The translations under genes and the position numbers were made by a program. From JADKAV01 sp037046735 (GTDB lineage Bacteria; Actinomycetota; Actinomycetes; S36-B12; UBA10799): 64,000 nucleotides of DNA. How positions within the stretch are numbered: position 1 is the stretch's first letter; every line of letters starts with the position of its first letter. Positions 8,811-18,214 of the stretch are shown here, piece after piece. Location of the stretch: the NCBI GenBank assembly GCA_037046735.1, contig JBAOHC010000027.1, positions 62,001-126,000 on the forward strand, given 5' to 3'. The notes beneath the pieces were generated by a model that made no database searches, was not told the origin of the DNA, and saw only the letters and a program-made list of their open reading frames with translations.

Positions 8811-11258
8811 CTACTTGCCCGGCTTGCCGATGTACTGCGTCACCTTGTCCTTGTTGGACGGTGTGACCGAGATGTTGCCCAAGAACTGGACCGTCAGCTT
8901 GACCTTGCCCTTCGGTCCGATCTTGGACCACTTCCTGGGCAGGGAGATCGTGCGAGTGCCGTCCTTGGGCAGCGTCACCGAGGTGTAGCGCAGAACCGCG
9001 TTCGTGTTGACTGCTCGCACACCGATATCGCCGGTCTTGGCCCCCTTCGTCGTGACCTTGACCGTGAGCCGGATGTGCTTGCCCGCTTTGATCGTGGCCG
9101 GGCTGACGAGCTTCGCCCTGATCTTCGAACTGACAGAAGGCCCGAGCGGCACGAGAGTGGTGAACGCCGGCACAACCGGCGGGTACTGACCCAGTAGCGT
9201 CGCCGACAGCATGTTTGCGTACTGCTGCTGGCCCACCTCGTTCGGATGGAATCCGACGCCGGTGCCCTTCGCGGCTGTGGTGTCGACGATGTAGTCCGTC
9301 AGGCTCGTGACCCACCGGGTTGGGGAGCACATGCCGTGCGGGTGACTTGCCCGGTACATCGAGAAGGCCGTGTTCCAGCCGTAGGTCGCCGCGTTGTTCT
9401 CGATCTGCGCGACAAGCCCGTTGACCGGTACCTCGATGCGGTTGTCCAGGCGGGTGTTCGGTGCCCCGAGGGGCGGATTGGTGGCCGGATTGAACGGACC
9501 GAACCCGGTCACGACCGGACTCAGCGCCGGGACGTTGCTCGGGAACGACGTGGTCTGCGGGACGGCGACCACATCGTGGCCGGCCTGCCCCTCATAGAGC
9601 ACGTTGTACGCCCAGGCGTTGTCGATCTGGTTGAGCGGCGACATCAACGGGTTGGTGAGCATCTGCTCGATCGTCGGGAAGTTGATGTTACTCGGCTCCG
9701 GCAGGCCAGCGGGATTCTTCAGCGTCAACTGCCCTCCCCACGGCTGCGTCGGGTCCTGCTGGACGCCGCAGAACTCGGTGTTGCCCGGGGTGCCCTTCTG
9801 CGTCAGGTCGGGATACATGGCCTGGGTCAGGTTCCCGATCTTGGTGTATTTGACGGGCGTGGACGCGGTGAAGCCGGGCTGAGGCACCCCATTGACCAGT
9901 TTCTGGGTCTTGCAGTCAGGTGCACCCCCGGTCGCACCGAGGCAGGGCGCGAGTTTCGCATAGTCCTGTTGCAGCATTGTGAGGTTGTTGAAGACGGCCT
10001 CTTCGAGTTCGGGATTGTCCTGGACCGGGTCGGGAGCGTCAGGATCGGAGGTGAGGCAGCGATACCCTCCCACATCGCCGGGGGTGATCAGGTTCATGTC
10101 GCCGATCAGGGTGAGTAGCCCGCCGAGGTCATTGAACGAGCCGCTGGGTCCATTGGGCGCACATGTGAATGTGATGTCCTGCAGGTTGGCGAGGTCCAGC
10201 TTGCCAGAGACCTGCGCCCCGTCCTGACAGTTGGGGAAGCCCTGGATCTTGGATTTGAGGATCCCGGAGATGCCGCTGTCCGGGAACCCGTTGATGACCA
10301 CCGGCAGGACGTCGGTCGCGACGCAACTGAGGATGACTGGGGACAACCCGGCGTCGTTGCCGCCGATCGAGAGCAACCCGGCGTCGTAGGTCTGGTTCCC
10401 CGCGATGGCGGCCAACTGGTCGATCTGCGGGGGCATGTAGTCGCCGGGACCGGTGTTGCTCTGTTGCGACGGCTGTTTGATCTTCTTCTGCGGCGACAAC
10501 AGGCCACCGTTCGGCGAGACGGCTGGGTTGTTCGGTTGCTCCAGAATCTCGCCCCCGGAGCACGCCACGTCCACGACCGTCACGTTCGATCGGGGATCCG
10601 ACTGCTCCAGGGTGAGCGCGGCTCGCACGAACCCGCTCCACCGTGACCTGTCACAGGCCGGCTCATCCCAGTCGATCGTCCCGTCCGCATTGCGGAACGG
10701 CGGGAAGCCTTCACCCGACGCGTAGGAGTCCCCGGCAATGCTCATCAGCGTGTTGCGAACCGTGATGCTGCTCGACACGGTTTTCGTCACTGAGGTCTTG
10801 GTGTCCGTGACGGCCAGCTGCAGCGGGAAAGTCCCCTCCGGCAGCGACGCGTTCAGCGGGGTACTGCACGGCTGGCCCGCGTAGGTCGAGACGGGATTGG
10901 TCGAGAGGGTCCAGGTGCATGACAACTGGGTGGGCAATCCGCCGCCCACCGTCGAGGCCCCCGCGTTGAGGACTACTTGGAAGAGCCCGTCTGCGGGTAG
11001 GGGTCCGTAGAGCGCATTGCCCGCGGCCTGATAGCCGGGTACCGGCTGCATCGGCTGGTCGGGGATGCCCGGGTACTGGTCGGTGTCGGTCATGGATGCC
11101 GGCATCGACCAGTCCCACTGCACGTTGATGCTGCCCCAATCAGCGGCGGCCTGCGTGTTCGCGTTCTGCCCGATATCCGCCGACGCACTTCCCGGGATCA
11201 GTAGCGCCGCTGTCACGGCGACCGCGGTCACGGCCGCCGACATTCTGCCTAGTCTCAC
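8811..11258 (-). CDS. Secreted SGNH/GDSL-type esterase
   Basis: This 815-residue protein has a signal peptide (about 1-28, ending GSASA). A beta-type N-terminal region precedes the SGNH domain, whose nucleophile block is SIAGDSYASGEGF (about 175-185) with the oxyanion block LLSIGGNDAGLS. The catalytic His is in GVGFHPNEVGQQQYA. A C-terminal Lys-rich beta-sandwich (about 720-815) resembles a cell-surface or substrate-binding module. The family hydrolyses esters, often lipids or polysaccharide acyl groups; substrate unknown. The start is a GTG with CAGGAGAG upstream. It is preceded on the same strand by the collagen-like gene, ~290 bp away. Confidence 0.87.
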   Translation of the reverse strand: MRLGRMSAAVTAVAVTAALLIPGSASADIGQNANTQAAADWGSINVQWDWSMPASMTDTDQYPGIPDQPMQPVPGYQAAGNALYGPLPADGLFQVVLNAGASTVGGGLPTQLSCTWTLSTNPVSTYAGQPCSTPLNASLPEGTFPLQLAVTDTKTSVTKTVSSSITVRNTLMSIAGDSYASGEGFPPFRNADGTIDWDEPACDRSRWSGFVRAALTLEQSDPRSNVTVVDVACSGGEILEQPNNPAVSPNGGLLSPQKKIKQPSQQSNTGPGDYMPPQIDQLAAIAGNQTYDAGLLSIGGNDAGLSPVILSCVATDVLPVVINGFPDSGISGILKSKIQGFPNCQDGAQVSGKLDLANLQDITFTCAPNGPSGSFNDLGGLLTLIGDMNLITPGDVGGYRCLTSDPDAPDPVQDNPELEEAVFNNLTMLQQDYAKLAPCLGATGGAPDCKTQKLVNGVPQPGFTASTPVKYTKIGNLTQAMYPDLTQKGTPGNTEFCGVQQDPTQPWGGQLTLKNPAGLPEPSNINFPTIEQMLTNPLMSPLNQIDNAWAYNVLYEGQAGHDVVAVPQTTSFPSNVPALSPVVTGFGPFNPATNPPLGAPNTRLDNRIEVPVNGLVAQIENNAATYGWNTAFSMYRASHPHGMCSPTRWVTSLTDYIVDTTAAKGTGVGFHPNEVGQQQYANMLSATLLGQYPPVVPAFTTLVPLGPSVSSKIRAKLVSPATIKAGKHIRLTVKVTTKGAKTGDIGVRAVNTNAVLRYTSVTLPKDGTRTISLPRKWSKIGPKGKVKLTVQFLGNISVTPSNKDKVTQYIGKPGK

Positions 11259-11460
11259 GCGAGTTCACTCTCCTGGGCCGGACATCGGGTGGTGTTGGAA
11301 ATGCTAGGGGCGCGTGGGCAGCGTTTGCCCGGTCAGGAGGTGGCCGCTGCAGATGTGCTGGTCAGTTCGACAACCCTGCCGCTCGGACGCAGACACATGT
11401 ACTCGCCCCAGTCCCGCACGGCAGCGTTGACGACGAGATGGAAGCGGACGGCACCGCGGG

Positions 11461-11503
11461 CCTGATCGGTGGGTCGATGTCTGCCATCAACCCACCGATC
11501 AGG
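11461..11503 (-). terminator. Perfect 14-bp hairpin after the collagen-like gene
   Basis: The arms CCTGATCGGTGGGT (11461-11474) and ACCCACCGATCAGG (11490-11503) are exact inverted repeats with a 15-base loop. It lies 49 bp past the stop of the minus-strand collagen-like gene and upstream of the esterase gene, so it probably ends the first transcript. No U-tract is seen. Confidence 0.7.
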
Positions 11504-11551
11504 CGTATTAGGACACTCTGCGAGGTGCGCAGTGCCCCTGGCGCAGGCCCG

Positions 11552-13159
11552 CTACCGGTCGCTGGCCTGATCAGAGGCCAGCCGACGATCGCTGTCCTGC
11601 GCCTCGTACAGGGTTGGGCCGGCCTGCTTCGACGGTTTCGCCCCGTAGGCCTCCGGGTCGACGTACTCGCCCTGGTCCGCCGCGGGCTTGTCCGTGACGA
11701 CATCCAAGGGGTTCTGTGCCGCGTAGGGATCGATGCGACTGCCCGTGATCTGCCATGAAAGGCGCACGTTGGGCTCCTCGCTGCGCACGGTGAATGAGCC
11801 GTCGGCGATCTCCTGGTCGACCATCAGTCCACTGAACGAGCCGATCGGCGTCAACTGGTAGCGCCAATTGGCGCCCAACGCCTCGATGTATCCGGGCAGC
11901 TCGATGACAGCACGGCCGTCGGCGTTGGTGGTGACGTTGCCGGAGTAGATGACCTGCAACTCGTCGGTCTCCACCGCGGCGTGCGTGATGGTACGTCTCG
12001 TGGGATCGCGGGGATCGTCGATCTGGAACGCCTTGGTGCCGGTCACATTGAGATTGCCGTTGACCTGCACGTTGCCGGCGAAGACACCTGCGAGCGGGTC
12101 GCCGTCGGCATAGACAGCAGCGCCGTCGCCATTGGTCACCGCTTCGAAGGCGTTCGAGGCGTTTGCATTGTTGACGTTTTCAGCCCTGATGGCCACACCC
12201 GTGCCCCCACTGATACCCGACTGGCCGATCACACCGATGGCCCCGTTGGGGTCGGTGACAAACCCGCGCACCCCGTAGCCGCCCTGTCCATCGTGGCGGC
12301 CGACGAGCGCTCCGATGCCGTTGCACTTGCCAATGTTCAATTCACACACGGCGCCGTTCTGCCGGGCTACGACCGCCTCACCGCTGGAAGAGTCTCCGAT
12401 GACTGCGGCGGAGCTGATACTGGAGGTGATACCCCAGAGGGAGTTCCCCACCGTAGTCGCCAGAACTCCCGGCCCGGAACCTTGATGATCCACGGAGATC
12501 CCGCGCCCGGTGTTCGTATTGGGCATCGTGATCGTGGCTCCGTTGGTGGCCGCGCTGGGAACACCGGCAAGGACGAGCGGAGCGGTGATCCCGGTACAGG
12601 TCACGTCACCATTGGCGGCCACGGCCGTCACATACGTGTTCGCGGTCGCGCAGTCGCCCGTGACCAGCAGTTGGAAGGCCGCGGAGTCGAGGTCGTCGAG
12701 CAGGTCGGCATTGAGCCCCGAGCCGGGGCCGTCCACCGTCAACAGCTTGTCGAGAACCTGCTGCGGGGTGTCGGGTGAGCCGTCGGCCCCCGGCAGGCCT
12801 TGCGCGCCCTTGTCTCCCTGGATGCCCTGCTGTCCTTGGGCACCGGTGGCGCCCACGGCACCCGTCGCCCCGGTCGTCCCGGTCGCACCGGTCGCACCGG
12901 TCGGACCCGCTGGACCGCGTACCCCTGGTGGACCGTAGGCGACAGTAGCGAGGCGAACCTCCGTAGCGCGACAGCTTGCGCCAGGCGGCACCAGGCGGAC
13001 CTTGCCGGTGGTCTTCTTTGCGCACATGGCGTACGCAACTCTCGTTTCTCCCCCCGGTGCCGATGCTGCCGACGAGGTCGTCGCCTGTCCGGGAGCTGTC
13101 GTGATGCTTCCGCACAGCACGGCCATGCACGTAGCACCCAACCATATTTGAGCTTTCAT
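11552..13159 (-). CDS. Secreted protein with a collagen-like Gly-X-Y segment
   Basis: This 535-residue protein has an N-terminal signal region (residues 1-30), then a small Cys-containing module (CAKKTTGKVRLVPPGASC), then a Gly-X-Y tract of about 17 triplets (about residues 79-130: GPTGATGATGTTGATGA and GDKGAQGLPGADG). A long beta-rich region of the kind seen in phage-tail or spike-like proteins follows. The C-terminal ~150 residues (HAAVETDELQVIYSGNV, PGYIEALGANWRYQLTPIG, SWQITGSRIDPYA) match a conserved module found at the end of many bacterial repeat proteins. I infer a trimeric surface fibre. The start ATG at 13159 has AGGGA upstream. Confidence 0.82.
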   Translation of the reverse strand: MKAQIWLGATCMAVLCGSITTAPGQATTSSAASAPGGETRVAYAMCAKKTTGKVRLVPPGASCRATEVRLATVAYGPPGVRGPAGPTGATGATGTTGATGAVGATGAQGQQGIQGDKGAQGLPGADGSPDTPQQVLDKLLTVDGPGSGLNADLLDDLDSAAFQLLVTGDCATANTYVTAVAANGDVTCTGITAPLVLAGVPSAATNGATITMPNTNTGRGISVDHQGSGPGVLATTVGNSLWGITSSISSAAVIGDSSSGEAVVARQNGAVCELNIGKCNGIGALVGRHDGQGGYGVRGFVTDPNGAIGVIGQSGISGGTGVAIRAENVNNANASNAFEAVTNGDGAAVYADGDPLAGVFAGNVQVNGNLNVTGTKAFQIDDPRDPTRRTITHAAVETDELQVIYSGNVTTNADGRAVIELPGYIEALGANWRYQLTPIGSFSGLMVDQEIADGSFTVRSEEPNVRLSWQITGSRIDPYAAQNPLDVVTDKPAADQGEYVDPEAYGAKPSKQAGPTLYEAQDSDRRLASDQASDR

Positions 13160-13502
13160 AAGGGGAATCCCTCTGTTACGGGCCCACCGCTTGGGCCAAG
13201 TGGCATAACCCTAGGGGCTATCCGGCGAAGATCGTCACTCGCCGAAAAGAGGATTTGCCATCGGCCAGGACTCGTAGATCTGCGTGTCTGTCAAGACGAT
13301 CTTCTGTCAGGGTCAACTGGCCCGCCGAACAATCGCCGCCAACAATCGCCGCCAACGATCGGCGCGAGCTCCCGGCGTGCAGCGCACCTGCGCCAAGCGA
13401 TCCCCGGCCGCCAGGCACAGGCGACGCCTGGTCAATGACACTCGTCCGGGGACTGTGCTGGAGCCTCGCCCGATGCAACACTGGACGGGAGGCTGGTGGC
13501 AC
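13160..13502. other. Intergenic region between divergent genes
   Basis: These 343 bp separate the collagen-like gene from the GGDEF gene and must hold both promoters. The only structure I see is a short tandem repeat at about 13329-13353 (AACAATCGCCGCC twice, followed by a diverged third unit). An open frame runs into the GGDEF gene from 13284 but lacks membrane or domain features until 13503. Confidence 0.5.
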
Positions 13503-15323
13503 ATGTCGATCCCGCGCGATTTCCGTCCCCCACCCACGGGGGCTGAGACGCCCATCGTTCCGTGGCGCCTGAATCCGCGCGTCGTACTCGGGGTGGGACT
13601 CGGCGCCTGGATCGCCAGTTACGCCCTGGCCCAGATCACGGTGTCGGACGTGGGGATCCCCGCGCTGTTCCTGCCCACTGGCGTGGGGGTGGGGCTGCTG
13701 CTGCGCCTCCCGGGCCGAATGTGGTGGTGGGTTCTGGGTGCCATGCTGGCCACCGATGTCGGGGGCGGAACGGTGCTGGGACTGGCCACCTTCGAGGTCG
13801 CCGCCATCTGGGGAGTCAGCAACGCCGTGCAGGTACTCGCTCTGGCGTTCCTGTTGCGCCGGGCGAAGGTCGACATGTCCCGGCCCCGCGACCCAGTGGT
13901 GCTGGCGGCGGTGGCCGCTGTGGTCACTGCCATCGTGGCGGTCGTTGGATCCCTGAGCCTGGCCTCCGTCTCCGACGTGGACGCCACGCGGTTCTGGGCG
14001 GACTGGTGGGGGTCGGACGTCCTTAGCGTGGTGTTGGTCGTGCCCCTGATCCTGCTTCTGGGACGGGCCAGCCCGCCGCGCGGACGGCGCGCCCTCGAGG
14101 CGCTCGCCTGGTTCGTCGTAGCGCTGGCAGGCCTCTTGGTGCAGTTCGCGGGCTTTGTGTATCCGGCCCTGCCGGTATGGGTGTGGCTGATCGTCGCCAC
14201 CCCGCTCGTGGTCCTCTACAGCCTGCGTTTCGGGTTGTTGGCCATGTCGTTGTTCCTGCTCGGCATGGATTGGATCGCCGCATCGCTGACCGCCTGGGGG
14301 GTGGGGCCGTTCCAAGAGTTGGCTCTGGGTGACGGAACCCCGATGCGCACACTGCAGCTGGTGCTGCTCGTGATCGCCGTATCCGTGCAGTCCGTATCGC
14401 TGATGGTCTCCCGGTCGTTGCGCCACAGCACGATGATGGCTGGCCAGCAGGCGCTGCTCGACGCCATTCTCGAGGAGTCCCCGATAGCCACGGCTCTGCT
14501 GGCACCGGACTGCTTGCAGATCACCCGGACCAACCGGGCCTTCCGCGAACTGCTCGCGGACACGGGACCGTCCGATCTGCCGTCGTACTTCCCCGCAGGC
14601 GAGCGCGACGCCGTAACGCAGTTCCTCAAGGATGCCTGTCCCACCCGCGAGACCCGCACCGGCGAGTTCGCAGCCGTGGATCCGTCAGGTGATCCACTGC
14701 AGGTCCGGCTGCGCGTCGTTGCGGTGGCCGCTGACGACTTCGATCGCTACGGGACGCTTCGCTCGGGTGCCAACGTGGCCCGCCTCGTGCTCGCGGAGGA
14801 CATGACCGACGTGCGGCGTCGGGAGTCGCGGCTACGCCATGAGGCGGTGACCGATCCGCTGACCGGCCTGGCGAATCGGAGACAGTTGGTGCACGTGCTA
14901 GAGGCGACGCTGCCCGCGGCCAGCCCCACCAGCGTGGTCAGTCTGTCCTACATCGACCTGGACGGCTTCAAAGATGTGAACGACCGCTTCGGGCATGCGG
15001 TCGGTGATCAGGTGCTCCGCCACGTGGGACAGCGTCTGAGCCAGACAGTGGGCGCCGATGAACTCGCCGCCCGATCCGGCGGCGATGAGTTCGTGATCAT
15101 CACCTCCGGCCTCGCCGACCGCTCCGAGGCCCAGGTCCGCGCAGAGCATCTGCTGGAAGCGCTGTTGAACGACCCCGAAGTGTCCTGGGCAGTCGGCGCC
15201 TCGGTGGGCGTCGCCCTCACCACAGACCCCGCTCAGACGGCCGAGGCTCTGCCGCAGCGTGGGGATCGTCTGATGTACGCGGCGAAAGAGTCCGGGGGCT
15301 CCTGCGTGATCGTCGACCACTGA
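13503..15323 (+). CDS. MASE1-PAS-GGDEF diguanylate cyclase
   Basis: This 606-residue protein has an N-terminal integral-membrane sensor of about eight to nine segments (residues ~15-310, MASE1-like), a PAS domain (about 325-440: ILEESPIATALLAPD) and a GGDEF domain (about 455-606). The active-site loop is SGGDEF, with the nucleotide-binding DPLTGLANRRQL and DLDGFKDVNDRFGHAVGD blocks intact, so c-di-GMP synthesis is expected. The inhibitory RxxD site appears absent (GADE at that place). The start ATG at 13503 follows GGGAGG by ten bases and begins just before the hydrophobic region; earlier starts would add a basic, non-conserved leader. Confidence 0.88.
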   Translation: MSIPRDFRPPPTGAETPIVPWRLNPRVVLGVGLGAWIASYALAQITVSDVGIPALFLPTGVGVGLLLRLPGRMWWWVLGAMLATDVGGGTVLGLATFEVAAIWGVSNAVQVLALAFLLRRAKVDMSRPRDPVVLAAVAAVVTAIVAVVGSLSLASVSDVDATRFWADWWGSDVLSVVLVVPLILLLGRASPPRGRRALEALAWFVVALAGLLVQFAGFVYPALPVWVWLIVATPLVVLYSLRFGLLAMSLFLLGMDWIAASLTAWGVGPFQELALGDGTPMRTLQLVLLVIAVSVQSVSLMVSRSLRHSTMMAGQQALLDAILEESPIATALLAPDCLQITRTNRAFRELLADTGPSDLPSYFPAGERDAVTQFLKDACPTRETRTGEFAAVDPSGDPLQVRLRVVAVAADDFDRYGTLRSGANVARLVLAEDMTDVRRRESRLRHEAVTDPLTGLANRRQLVHVLEATLPAASPTSVVSLSYIDLDGFKDVNDRFGHAVGDQVLRHVGQRLSQTVGADELAARSGGDEFVIITSGLADRSEAQVRAEHLLEALLNDPEVSWAVGASVGVALTTDPAQTAEALPQRGDRLMYAAKESGGSCVIVDH

Positions 15324-15370
15324 GTACGTTCCCGGATGCCCTGCCCGAGGCGTCGTTTCGGGCGTACCAC

Positions 15371-15660
15371 CGCAGCAATTGGGCGCTTGGTGCGATCCGC
15401 CACGGCGTGTCGCAACAACAACTGCCGAACCCCTCCCGGACGACGGCCGCCCCGCAGCAATCAGGCACTTGGTGCGATCCACCACGGCGTGTCGCAACAA
15501 CAACTGCCGAACCCCTCCCGGACGACGGCCGCCCCGCAGCAATCAGGCACTTGGTGCGATCCACCACGGCGTGTCGCAACAACTGCCGAACCCCTCCCGG
15601 ACGACGGCCGCCCCGCAGCAATCAGGCACTTGGTGCTAAATGCCGAACCCTCCCGAAACC
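15371..15660. repeat. Tandem array of an ~82-bp palindromic unit
   Basis: Three full units start at 15371, 15453 and 15535 (82, 82 and 79 bp), and a truncated fourth starts at 15614. Each reads CGCAGCAAT-CAGGCACTTGG, then TGCGATCCACCACGGCGTGT, then CGCAACAACAACTGCCGAAC and CCCTCCCGGACGACGGC. The part ACGGCGTGTCGCAACA is the inverted form of the interspersed repeat at 5665, 19063 and 30807. The third unit lacks one AAC triplet. The array sits just after the GGDEF gene. It has no spacers, so it is not CRISPR. No gene is supported in 15324-15759. Confidence 0.85.
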
Positions 15661-15759
15661 CGCGGGCGACAAACGCGACGTCTTGTCGGATGTCACAACG
15701 GCGGGTCAAGGGCATACTGCGATTGCAGGTGGGACAACTTCACAGATTGGATTGGTCAG

Positions 15760-16140
15760 ATGATTATGCACAAGATCGTGGCGCTCGGCGCCACAGTGGC
15801 GGTAGCTGGTGGTGCTGTGATGGTGGGCGCGGGTGCCGCGAGTGCCGCATCCGATCCGGGTTTCAAGAAGGTGTCGGCCCCGGGCACCGTCACGGCTGGT
15901 CAACTGTTCCGCATCAAGTGCCAACTCGTCGGAAAGTCCGGATTCCAGGGGGCAGTGGCACAGCTAGACCAGAAGCGCGCCACCATCAACGCCAGACGTG
16001 ACGTCGGCGCCCGTGGTGACTGCAGCATGCGAGTGGTCCTCACTGCGACCGGCAAGCAGAAGATCCGTGTGATCGTCACTCAGAACCTCGGCGCCATCGA
16101 GTCCTCCTGGCTGACCATCAGGGTCAAGCCCGCCTCCTGA
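15760..16140 (+). CDS. Small secreted protein of unknown family
   Basis: This 126-residue protein has a clear signal peptide (MIMHKIVALGATVAVAGGAV, then GAGAASAAS as the likely cleavage region). The mature ~95 residues (VSAPGTVTAGQLFRIKCQLV to LTIRVKPAS) look like one beta-sandwich domain with two Cys that could pair. I do not recognise a family beyond a general Ig-like secreted fold. ATG codons at 15760 and 15766 are both possible. It stands alone, directly after the repeat array. Confidence 0.65.
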   Translation: MIMHKIVALGATVAVAGGAVMVGAGAASAASDPGFKKVSAPGTVTAGQLFRIKCQLVGKSGFQGAVAQLDQKRATINARRDVGARGDCSMRVVLTATGKQKIRVIVTQNLGAIESSWLTIRVKPAS

Positions 16141-16144
16141 TCAG

Positions 16145-16500
16145 ACTCGGAGCGCGGCCCGCTGGAGGCTTCCACCACGAAGCGGTAGTGCTGTTCGCTC
16201 AGGGTGAGTTCCTTCCGGGCACGGACCAGTCCTGTGCTGTCCAGAATGTGCGAGACGAAGCAACAGACCGACCGGTCATCGTTCCGCCGGCAGGCTACGC
16301 AGAGTTCACGCGCAAGGGACCAGTCGGCTTCACGTGCCTGGGTGTGTCAACCCCTGCCATGTCGAACCAAGCAACTCATCCGCATCGAGACCCAAGAAGG
16401 CACAGAGTGCGGGGTTCACCCGAAGGAAGCTGCCGTCCGCGACCACGCGAGCCACACCAGCGATCTGGTTGCGCATGTGTAGCTCGAACAACTGCACTGC
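16145..16500 (-). pseudogene. Decayed PAS-domain sensor gene fragment
   Basis: The minus strand encodes NQIAGVARVVADGSFLRVNP, then ALCAFLGLDADELLGSTWQG and LTHP, a typical start of a PAS domain. The frame then breaks at about 16345 and continues in another frame as EADWSLARELCVACRR, VSHILDSTGLVRARKELTLS and EQHYRFVVEASSG, which are the end of that PAS and the linker to a second one. No downstream output domain (GGDEF, kinase) remains, and the fragment runs into the end of the secreted-protein gene. It is probably a remnant of a PAS-GGDEF-type sensor. Confidence 0.65.
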
Positions 16501-16718
16501 GACCAACGGCCACCGTGCCTCCTCGTTTCGGTGGTGAGTACCCGTTGCCCACCCGCTGATTCTCAGATGGCCGCCACGCCTGCCGGGTGCCGAAAGGGGA
16601 GGTAATGCAGGGCACGCCAAAAGACGTACAGTCAGAGCAGAGCAGAGGGGGCCAGGGTGGTCATCGCCAACGACTCCGACAATGACGGAAGGACCTGCCG
16701 AAGGAGGCTGCCCGATCC

Positions 16719-18178
16719 GTGGACGCGCAGGAGCGGAGCCGCCGAGCAGCTCTCTGGGAGGCGGCCGCAGATGAACGCGAACGGGCCGCCGACGAGCGTG
16801 ACTCGGTCGCGGATGAGCGCGAGTGGCTCGCCGATGAACGTGACCGGCTCATCGAGCAGCGTGAGCTGGAGTTGGATCGCCTGGAGTCCGCGTTAGCTGA
16901 GCAGGGCTTGGATGTTAAGGACCAACTGTCTGCTGCGCGGGAGGCGGTTCGTCGCGCCGAGCCCGCGCCGGGACGTGCCACTGAAGAACTCGCCCGCGTC
17001 CGGCAGGCCGCCTCCCGGACTGAGGGCCGCATGCTCCGCGATGGTGCCGGGCGTGACCGAGCCGTGTCGGCCGGCACCTTGCTGGACGCCTCCGATGAGG
17101 AGGAGCGGGCGTGGCTCATGGAGCGGCGCGACTTCGTCGCCGCCGAGCGCGATCGCATGGCGGACAGCCGCGAGGACTCAGCGGAAGACCGCGACGAGTC
17201 CGCCGTCATCCGCGAGGAGCTCGCCGATAAGCGGGACCGTGCGGTCAGCGAGCGAGAACGGCACCAGCAGGGTCGCGCGCGGGGCCGTCGGGCCGGCGTA
17301 CTCCGGCTCTCCCCGGGAGCATCAGACCCCACCCTTCTTGCATCTTCACGAGCCGACGTCAGGGCGCGACGGATTCGGACCGCTCGTGAGCGTCAGGACG
17401 CGGCTCATGCCCGGGAACGTGCTGCGGCCTTGTGGGGACCCGAGCAGTACGGCCCACGGCTGATCGCCAGCTTCGCCGAGGTGGCCAGCGCGTTGTTCGC
17501 TGGCGAGGATCCCGCTCGTTGTTGTCGCAAGCGCTGGACAACGGGGCCGAGGTGACGCCTGACTGCCACGGCGCAAGTCTGACGACCTGGCGCAATTCCA
17601 GTCTCTTCGACACGCTTGCCACCAGTGCCGCCGCAGCGACGCTGGACAACATTCAGTTCGTCAGTGGGGAGGGTCCGGCCTGGCAGGCGATGCAGGAGGG
17701 AGCGCAGGTGCACGTCCTGGACCTGAAACTGGACGAACAATCCCCGGCAACCACCGCTGCGGCCGGAACGTTCGGTGTGTGCCAAGTTCTGTCCTGTGGT
17801 CTCGTGGTGCAGGGTGGCCGGTGGGGACAGTCGCTGGGCTCGTTGACGTTCTACAGCAGTAGTACGGAGGCTTTCAGCGACGAGGTGTGTGAATTCATGG
17901 CGATCCTGGCCGCGAACTTTGCCGCTGCCGTTGGGGCGATCCAACGGGACCGGGATCTTGAGCGTCGCGAGGCGTCGTTGCACCGCGCCTTGAATACTCG
18001 CGACGTGATCGGCCAGGCCAAGGGCATCTTGATGGAGCGGCAAGGGCTTTCGGCCGCTGAGGCGTTTGACGTCCTGCGTCGGGCGTCTCAGCGCCTCAAC
18101 CTCAGGTTGAACGACCTCGCCGAGCATCTCGCGCAGACAGGGAAGTTGCCGCAGGGGAACCCGCGGCCGACGCGCTAG
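16719..18178 (+). CDS. Coiled-coil, GAF and ANTAR domain regulator (frameshifted in this sequence)
   Basis: The N-terminal half (about residues 1-200) is a charged coiled coil built on ADERD-like repeats (AADERERAADERDSVADERE). A GAF domain follows (DGASLTTW-like block CHGASLTTW, FVSGEGPAWQAM), then an ANTAR RNA-binding domain (ALNTRDVIGQAKGILMERQG). ANTAR proteins bind paired hairpins in nascent RNA and prevent termination. The halves are in different frames: adding one G at GCTCGTTG (17518) joins FAGEDPAR to LLSQALDNG, restoring a 486-residue protein typical of actinobacteria. The frameshift could be a sequencing error or real. Confidence 0.75.
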
Positions 18179-18214
18179 GCGGTGTGCGCACGTCTGGTTG
18201 GGGACTGACTGCTG

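Noticed and set aside
12750..12925. Short DNA repeats in the collagen-like gene
   Set aside because: They encode Gly-X-Y triplets and are explained by the protein sequence.
15371..15660. Possible CRISPR array
   Set aside because: Units are directly adjacent and identical along their whole length, with no unique spacers and no cas genes nearby.
17500..17530. Two separate overlapping genes (coiled coil, then GAF-ANTAR)
   Set aside because: The second frame has no start codon with a ribosome site near its GAF domain. One added G gives a continuous protein of the expected architecture.
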